The notes under the pieces: generated by a model
What the model was told of the DNA's origin: nothing
Databases searched by the model: none
The model's input: the letters and a program-made list of their open reading frames with translations, nothing else
Part shown: positions 55,618-60,284 of the stretch, piece by piece
How the letters are laid out: each line of letters starts with the position of its first letter
How positions within the stretch are numbered: position 1 is the first letter of the stretch
Program-made: the position numbers and the translations under genes
NCBI RefSeq assembly: GCF_016783915.1
Contig: NZ_JADHVT010000013.1
Coordinates: 1 to 60,284, forward strand
Source: Acidovorax sp.
GTDB lineage: Bacteria > Pseudomonadota > Gammaproteobacteria > Burkholderiales > Burkholderiaceae_C
Length of the DNA stretch: 60,284 bases
Direction of reading: 5' to 3'

Positions 55618-55630
55618 ACGAAGCGGTTAC
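55618..55630. promoter_or_regulatory. ACGAAGCGGTTAC motif before the aldolase gene
   Basis: This is the reverse complement of GTAACCGCTTCGT at 41204 and, with one difference, of the pyk motif at 50578. An AAAATTG sequence is also shared nearby. It overlaps the presumed leader, 68 bases before the aldolase ATG. Confidence 0.45.
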
Positions 55631-55697
55631 CACCGCGTTGCCCGGTGCTACAGCGCCTCGCCCCCTCCTTCATCAACCCACCACGGACCCCACGACC

Positions 55698-56762
55698 ATG
55701 CCCCTCGTTTCGATGCGCGAACTGCTCGACCATGCCGCTGCCAACAGCTATGGCATCCCTGCCTTCAACGTCAACAACCTGGAGCAGGTGCAGGCCGTAA
55801 TGGCTGCTGCGGACGAAGTGGGCGCTCCCGTCATCCTGCAGGCCAGCGCTGGCGCACGCAAGTACGCGGGCGAGCCCTTCATCAAGCACCTGATCCAGGC
55901 AGCGGTCGAGGCCTTCCCTAACATCCCGCTGGTGATGCACCAGGACCACGGCACCTCGCCCAAGATTTGCCAGGGTGCGATCGACCTGGGCTTTGGCTCG
56001 GTGATGATGGACGGCTCGCTGATGGAGGACGGCAAGACGCCTTCGTCGTTTGACTACAACGTTGAAGTGACGCGCAAGGTGGTGGACATGGCGCACAAGG
56101 TGGGCGTGACGGTCGAAGGCGAACTGGGCTGCCTGGGCAACCTCGAAACCGGGGACGCGGGCGAAGAAGACGGCATTGGTGCGGTCGGCAAGCTCGATCA
56201 CAGCCAGATGCTGACCGACCCCGAAGAGGCCGCGGTGTTCGTGAAGGCCACGCAGCTGGACGCACTGGCCATTGCCATCGGCACCAGCCACGGCGCCTAC
56301 AAGTTCAGCCGCAAGCCCACGGGCGACATCCTGGCCATCAGCCGTGTGAAGGAAATCCACCAGCGCATCCCCAACACCCACCTGGTGATGCATGGCTCCT
56401 CGTCGGTGCCTGCCGAGTTGCTGGCCATCATCAACCAGTACGGCGGCAAGATGAAGGAAACCTACGGCGTGCCGGTCGAGGAAATCCAGGAAGCCATCAA
56501 GCACGGCGTGCGCAAGATCAACATCGACACCGACATTCGCTTGGCGATGACTGGCGCGGTGCGCAAGTTCCTGTTCGAAAACCCCGACAAGTTCGACGCC
56601 CGCGAATGGCTCAAGCCCGCTCGCGAAGCGGCCAAGCAGGTCTGCAAGCAACGTTACCTGGAGTTCGGCTGCGAAGGCCAGGGCAGCAAGATCAAGGGCC
56701 TGAGCCTGCAGGCCGTGGCTGCGCAGTACGCTTCGGGTGCGTTGGCCCAAGTGGTGAACTGA
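55698..56762 (+). CDS. fba: Fructose-bisphosphate aldolase, class II (Calvin cycle subtype)
   Basis: This 354-residue zinc-dependent enzyme interconverts fructose 1,6-bisphosphate and triose phosphates. The start at 55698 gives [20 protein letters not shown]. Zinc ligands and catalytic residues are visible in [35 protein letters not shown] and [10 protein letters not shown]. The length and [20 protein letters not shown] insert match the CbbA-type subtype. A strong terminator follows 34 bases after the stop. Confidence 0.96.
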   Translation: MPLVSMRELLDHAAANSYGIPAFNVNNLEQVQAVMAAADEVGAPVILQASAGARKYAGEPFIKHLIQAAVEAFPNIPLVMHQDHGTSPKICQGAIDLGFGSVMMDGSLMEDGKTPSSFDYNVEVTRKVVDMAHKVGVTVEGELGCLGNLETGDAGEEDGIGAVGKLDHSQMLTDPEEAAVFVKATQLDALAIAIGTSHGAYKFSRKPTGDILAISRVKEIHQRIPNTHLVMHGSSSVPAELLAIINQYGGKMKETYGVPVEEIQEAIKHGVRKINIDTDIRLAMTGAVRKFLFENPDKFDAREWLKPAREAAKQVCKQRYLEFGCEGQGSKIKGLSLQAVAAQYASGALAQVVN

Positions 56763-56795
56763 TCAACGGCACAAGGCCCTTCGGGGCCACTGCCC

Positions 56796-56829
56796 AGCCT
56801 GGCTGCATTGTGCTGCCAGGCTTTTTTTT
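56796..56829 (+). terminator. Rho-independent terminator of fba
   Basis: AGCCTGGC (56796-56803) pairs perfectly with GCCAGGCT (56815-56822), followed by seven further T bases. Confidence 0.9.
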
Positions 56830-57078
56830 GCCCAGTCGCCGCGTTGACTGGGGAGTTCCCTCTACAGAAGACAAAGGCGACAGCGATAAGAATTTCTTCA
56901 TGTAAGCTCGCGGTCAGCTTGCCCACCGGCAGCGCCGCAAGAAGTGTCCGATACCAGGGCGCTTTCAACACATTTCTCACCAGCTACACCGAGCTGGTTG
57001 TTGCATGGCAAGAGCCGTCGAGGGACGGACTCGGGTGCCGTGGGATGATTGAAGGCGAATTCGTATGAACCTTTCTCT
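56830..57078. other. 249-base region between the fba terminator and a hypothetical lipoprotein gene
   Basis: No gene-like reading frame was recognised. The region should hold the promoter of the following gene, but no convincing -35/-10 pair was found. Confidence 0.4.
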
Positions 57079-57813
57079 ATGACTCTGACCATTTCAAAGT
57101 TTCGGCGGCTGTTGCCTCTCTTGTCTGTGTTGGCTGTGACGATGTTCACGGTGGCGTGCGCGCCCCTGACCGTTCCTCCCAAGTCCGAATATCCCGTGGG
57201 TCGTGCCCGTCTGGTCTTGCCGCCGGGGGCGTGGCAGGACCTGGGTACTTCCGATGAAGCCATTGCCGGTTCTGGAGGCCGCACCTCACTTCAAACACTT
57301 GACGTGGGGCTGCGTGGTGCGCAAGGCGAATGGTTGGGTGCGCTGCGCGTGCAGACCAACCGTACTGGCGACCTGCGTGGGTCTCCGCAAGGGGTGGGGT
57401 ACTGCCCGGCGCAACAGGACGTCATGGTGAAGGATGCCGCCGATGGCAGCCCTGTGCGGGCCGATTGCCTGCGCTTCAAGCTTTGGGCGAGCAGCCCCAA
57501 GTGGCTCGAAAAGAACCGGCCCGATCTCGTTCAATGGATTGCCAGCCACCAGATCGCGTTGAACTCCCCCTATTCGTATGTGGGCTACCGCTACGTCACT
57601 GAAGCGGGTGTCTGGGTGGTGGTGGATGCCCTGGTCGATCAGCGGCTGCTGAGTTCCCGGCCGCGCAACAACGAAGAATTCCTGGTGGCCGGCCGGCCTG
57701 CCCAGCAATGGGCCTATGACCTGGCTCAGGCCGTGCGCCTCAGCTCCGGCATGGTGGACGGCCACCTGGCCATTCCGCCCTTTCCCTTCCCCGCGCCCAC
57801 TTCCAGGCCCTAG
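57079..57813 (+). CDS. Hypothetical exported lipoprotein
   Basis: This 244-residue protein has no family that I recognise. The start at 57079 gives MTLTISKFRRLLPLLSVLAV followed by TMFTVACAPL, a signal peptide with a lipobox-like end (VAC), so it is probably a membrane-anchored lipoprotein. The mature part contains two further Cys (GYCPAQQDV and RADCLRFKLW) that could form a disulfide, and a conserved-looking WVVVDALVDQRLLSSRPRNN stretch. It stands alone between fba and pntA, and the next gene starts 63 bases after its stop. Confidence 0.65.
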   Translation: MTLTISKFRRLLPLLSVLAVTMFTVACAPLTVPPKSEYPVGRARLVLPPGAWQDLGTSDEAIAGSGGRTSLQTLDVGLRGAQGEWLGALRVQTNRTGDLRGSPQGVGYCPAQQDVMVKDAADGSPVRADCLRFKLWASSPKWLEKNRPDLVQWIASHQIALNSPYSYVGYRYVTEAGVWVVVDALVDQRLLSSRPRNNEEFLVAGRPAQQWAYDLAQAVRLSSGMVDGHLAIPPFPFPAPTSRP

Positions 57814-57876
57814 CTCGCCAGTCCTCCCCTGCCTGGCGGCCTTGCATAACGATTACGAAACTTGAGGAGACCTCTG

Positions 57877-59478
57877 ATGCAGACAAGCCCCGTCCCGCAG
57901 CCGCAGCGTATCGGCGTGCCAAGGGAAATCTTTCCCGGCGAAAAGCGCGTGGCCACCGTGCCCGATGTGGTGGAGAAGCTGATCAAGCTGGGCTTCACTG
58001 TCACGGTGGAGTCTGGGGCTGGGGATGCCGCCAATTTCAGTGACGACGCCTACCGCGCCGCAGGCGCCCAGATTGTTTCCGATGCCGCCGCGCTGTGGGC
58101 TGCATCCGATATCGTCTTCAAGGTCCGCCCGCCCAGCACCGATGAAGTGGCGCTGATGCGCGAGGGCACGACCCTCATCGACTTCATCTGGCCCGCCCAG
58201 AACCCCGAACTGATGCAGCAGCTGGCGGCCCGCAAGGCGACGGTGCTGGCCATCGACTGCCTGCCGCGCACGCTCTCTCGCGCCCAGAAGATGGATGCGC
58301 TCACTTCCACCGCAGGCGTCAGCGGCTACCGCGCCGTCATCGAGGCGGCCAACGCCTTCGGCCGCTTCTTCAACGGCCAGATCACGGCCGCAGGCAAAGT
58401 GCCGCCGGCCAAGGTGTTCATTGCAGGCGCTGGCGTGGCGGGCCTTGCGGCCATCGGCACCGCGGCCAACCTGGGCGCCATCGTGCGCGCCAACGACACG
58501 CGCGCCGAGGTGGCCGACCAGGTCAAGTCGCTGGGCGGCGAGTTCGTCAAGGTGGACTACGAGGAAGAAGGCTCGGGCGGCGGCGGCTATGCCAAGGTCA
58601 TGAGCGAGGGCTTTCAGGCTGCGCAGCGCAAGATGTACGCGGAGCAGGCGAAAGACGCCGACATCATCATCACCACCGCGCTGATCCCAGGCAAGCCCGC
58701 GCCCAAGCTCATCACCGCCGAGATGGTGCAGAGCATGAAGCCCGGCAGCGTGATCGTGGACATGGCCGCCGAGCAGGGCGGTAACTGCGAACTGACCGTG
58801 CCCGGCGAGGCCGTGGTACGCCATGGTGTGACCATCGTCGGCTACACCGACCTGGCCTCGCGCCTGGCCAAGCAGTCGTCCACGTTGTATTCCACCAACC
58901 TGCTGCGCCTGACGGAAGAACTGTGCAAGGCCAAGGATGGCGTAGCCGTGGTCAATATGGAGGACGACGCGATCCGGGGGCTCACCGTGGTCAAGGAGGG
59001 TGCCATTACCTGGCCCGCACCGCCACTCAAGCAGGCACCACCACCCGCTCCCAAGGCAGCAGCGGCACCCGTGGCTGCCAAGAAATCCAGCCATGGCCCC
59101 GGTGCACCCATGTCCGCCAAGACGCTGACCATTGTTTTTGCCGTGCTGGCCGTGCTGTTCTGGGCCATCGGTGCCTATGCGCCGTTGGCCTTCCTGGGGC
59201 ACTTCACCGTGTTCGTGCTGGCCTGTTTCATCGGCTACATGGTGGTTTGGAACGTCACCCCTGCGCTGCACACGCCGCTGATGAGCGTGACCAACGCGAT
59301 CTCCAGCATCATCGCCATCGGTGCGCTGGTACAGATTGCGCCGCCCGATGCCGGTGTGAACGGACGACCGGACGGGCTCATCCTCTGGCTGGCCTTTGCG
59401 GCGCTGGTGCTCACGGCCATCAACATGTTCGGTGGCTTTGCGGTCACGCGCCGCATGCTGGCCATGTTCCGCAAATAA
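57877..59478 (+). CDS. pntA: NAD(P) transhydrogenase subunit alpha
   Basis: This 533-residue proton-pumping transhydrogenase alpha subunit carries the NAD(H)-binding domain ([20 protein letters not shown], then [33 protein letters not shown]). A proline/alanine/lysine linker (about residues 385-410) leads to four C-terminal membrane helices. The full-length single-chain form differs from species that split it into pntAA and pntAB. The start at 57877 has TTGAGGAG upstream. The beta subunit gene follows after 34 bases. Confidence 0.95.
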   Translation: MQTSPVPQPQRIGVPREIFPGEKRVATVPDVVEKLIKLGFTVTVESGAGDAANFSDDAYRAAGAQIVSDAAALWAASDIVFKVRPPSTDEVALMREGTTLIDFIWPAQNPELMQQLAARKATVLAIDCLPRTLSRAQKMDALTSTAGVSGYRAVIEAANAFGRFFNGQITAAGKVPPAKVFIAGAGVAGLAAIGTAANLGAIVRANDTRAEVADQVKSLGGEFVKVDYEEEGSGGGGYAKVMSEGFQAAQRKMYAEQAKDADIIITTALIPGKPAPKLITAEMVQSMKPGSVIVDMAAEQGGNCELTVPGEAVVRHGVTIVGYTDLASRLAKQSSTLYSTNLLRLTEELCKAKDGVAVVNMEDDAIRGLTVVKEGAITWPAPPLKQAPPPAPKAAAAPVAAKKSSHGPGAPMSAKTLTIVFAVLAVLFWAIGAYAPLAFLGHFTVFVLACFIGYMVVWNVTPALHTPLMSVTNAISSIIAIGALVQIAPPDAGVNGRPDGLILWLAFAALVLTAINMFGGFAVTRRMLAMFRK

Positions 59479-59512
59479 CTCCATAACGACAAGAACACAA
59501 GGAGCACAGAAC

Positions 59513-60284
59513 ATGTCCCAAAGTCTCGCTACCGTGGCCTACCTGGGCGCGGCCATTTTGTTCATCCTGAGTCTGGGCGGGCTCTCCAACCCCGAAACTT
59601 CGCGCCGGGGCAACCTCTTTGGCATGGTCGGCATGGCGCTGGCCGTGCTGGCCACGGTGTTCGGCCCGCGCGTCAGCCCCGCAGGGGTGGCCTGGATCGT
59701 CGGCGCACTGGTCATTGGCGGCGGCATTGGCCTGTATGCGGCCAAGGTCGTCAAGATGACGCAGATGCCGGAGCTGGTCGCGCTCATGCACAGTCTGGTG
59801 GGTCTTGCGGCCTGCCTAGTGGGGTTTGCCAGCTATGTGGATACCTCGATCCAGCTGCAAGGCGCGGAGAAAATCATCCACGAGGTGGAGATCTATGTCG
59901 GCATCCTGATCGGCGCCATCACGTTCAGCGGATCACTGATCGCCTTTGGCAAGCTCAACGGCAAGATCGGTGGCAAGCCACTGTTGCTGCCCGGCCGTCA
60001 CTGGATGAACCTGGCTGCGCTGCTGATCGTGATCTGGTTTGGCCGCGAGTTCTTGCGCGCCGAGACCATTGAACAAGGCATGGTGCCGCTGATGGTGATG
60101 ACGGCGATCGCACTGCTGTTCGGCATTCACATGGTGATGGCCATTGGTGGCGCCGACATGCCGGTGGTGGTGTCCATGCTCAACAGCTACTCGGGCTGGG
60201 CGGCGGCGGCCACGGGCTTCATGCTGTCCAACGACCTGCTGATCGTGACCGGCGCGCTCGTGGGCTCCTCGGGCGCGATCCTGA
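59513..60284 (+). CDS. pntB: NAD(P) transhydrogenase subunit beta (partial)
   Basis: The start at 59513 ([20 protein letters not shown]) has AAGGAGC upstream; the gene runs off the right window edge after about 257 residues. The visible part is the membrane domain, with eight or more helices and family blocks [40 protein letters not shown] and [20 protein letters not shown]. With pntA it uses the proton gradient to make NADPH from NADH. Confidence 0.95.
   Translation, partial: MSQSLATVAYLGAAILFILSLGGLSNPETSRRGNLFGMVGMALAVLATVFGPRVSPAGVAWIVGALVIGGGIGLYAAKVVKMTQMPELVALMHSLVGLAACLVGFASYVDTSIQLQGAEKIIHEVEIYVGILIGAITFSGSLIAFGKLNGKIGGKPLLLPGRHWMNLAALLIVIWFGREFLRAETIEQGMVPLMVMTAIALLFGIHMVMAIGGADMPVVVSMLNSYSGWAAAATGFMLSNDLLIVTGALVGSSGAIL

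Overview
The window is GC-rich, densely packed betaproteobacterial chromosome. It most resembles Comamonadaceae (Acidovorax, Comamonas or Delftia type). This rests on a pmdEFDABC-like protocatechuate 4,5-cleavage operon, vanAB, orphan Bug/TTT binding proteins, a fused UdgX-type DNA-repair gene with its radical-SAM partner, and short dispersed intergenic repeats that I associate with this family. No rRNA, tRNA, CRISPR array, insertion sequence, integrase or phage gene was seen.

Layout. (1) 1-2.2 kb: UdgX-type protein (cut by the window edge) and its radical SAM partner. (2) 2.3-5.5 kb: a second, divergent two-subunit class III extradiol dioxygenase with a divergent LysR regulator, then a glutamine-amidotransferase-like hydrolase. 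(3) 5.8-11.4 kb: a FecR-TPR-outer-membrane-barrel protein overlapping a CHASE2 adenylate cyclase, then a short ribosome hibernation factor. (4) 12-30 kb: an aromatic catabolic block. It holds vanBA with a divergent GntR/FCD regulator, a complete Liv-type ABC transporter, an orphan TTT binding protein, a dehydrogenase, a LysR regulator, a signal-peptide-less ModA-like protein, and the operon for 4-oxalomesaconate hydratase, CHA aldolase, a TTT binding protein, PDC hydrolase, the dioxygenase alpha and beta subunits, and CHMS dehydrogenase. Vanillate would be demethylated to protocatechuate, cleaved, and taken to pyruvate plus oxaloacetate. The 4-oxalomesaconate tautomerase was not found. (5) 30-34.4 kb: a flavin monooxygenase, an amine-oxidase-like flavoprotein and an aldo/keto reductase. 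(6) 34.5-41.2 kb: gapA and transketolase on the minus strand; SpeD, MurU-type nucleotidyltransferase, PepP and a CPBP protease on the plus strand with ATGA overlaps at the first two junctions. (7) 41.2-50.6 kb: a minus-strand block (GntR regulator, Opp/Dpp-type transporter, TauE permease, gamma-glutamyltransferase-family hydrolase). It is flanked by a truncated copy of the pyk 5' end on the left and intact pyk on the right, so it looks like an insertion. (8) 50.6-60.3 kb: pyk, two PAP2 phosphatases, a two-component system with a PmrA-like box, class II fructose-bisphosphate aldolase, a hypothetical lipoprotein, pntA and partial pntB.

Regulatory structure read from the DNA includes five TGTATACA-type palindromes placed around vanAB, the GntR gene, the Liv transporter and the ModA-like gene. 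A 13-bp motif is shared by pyk, its truncated copy and fba. A CTTAA-N6-CTTAA direct repeat lies before the two-component genes. Two families of short dispersed repeats are present, and one copy lies in frame inside the murU-like gene.

Limits: all functions are assigned by reading motifs and remembered family features; no database search was run.
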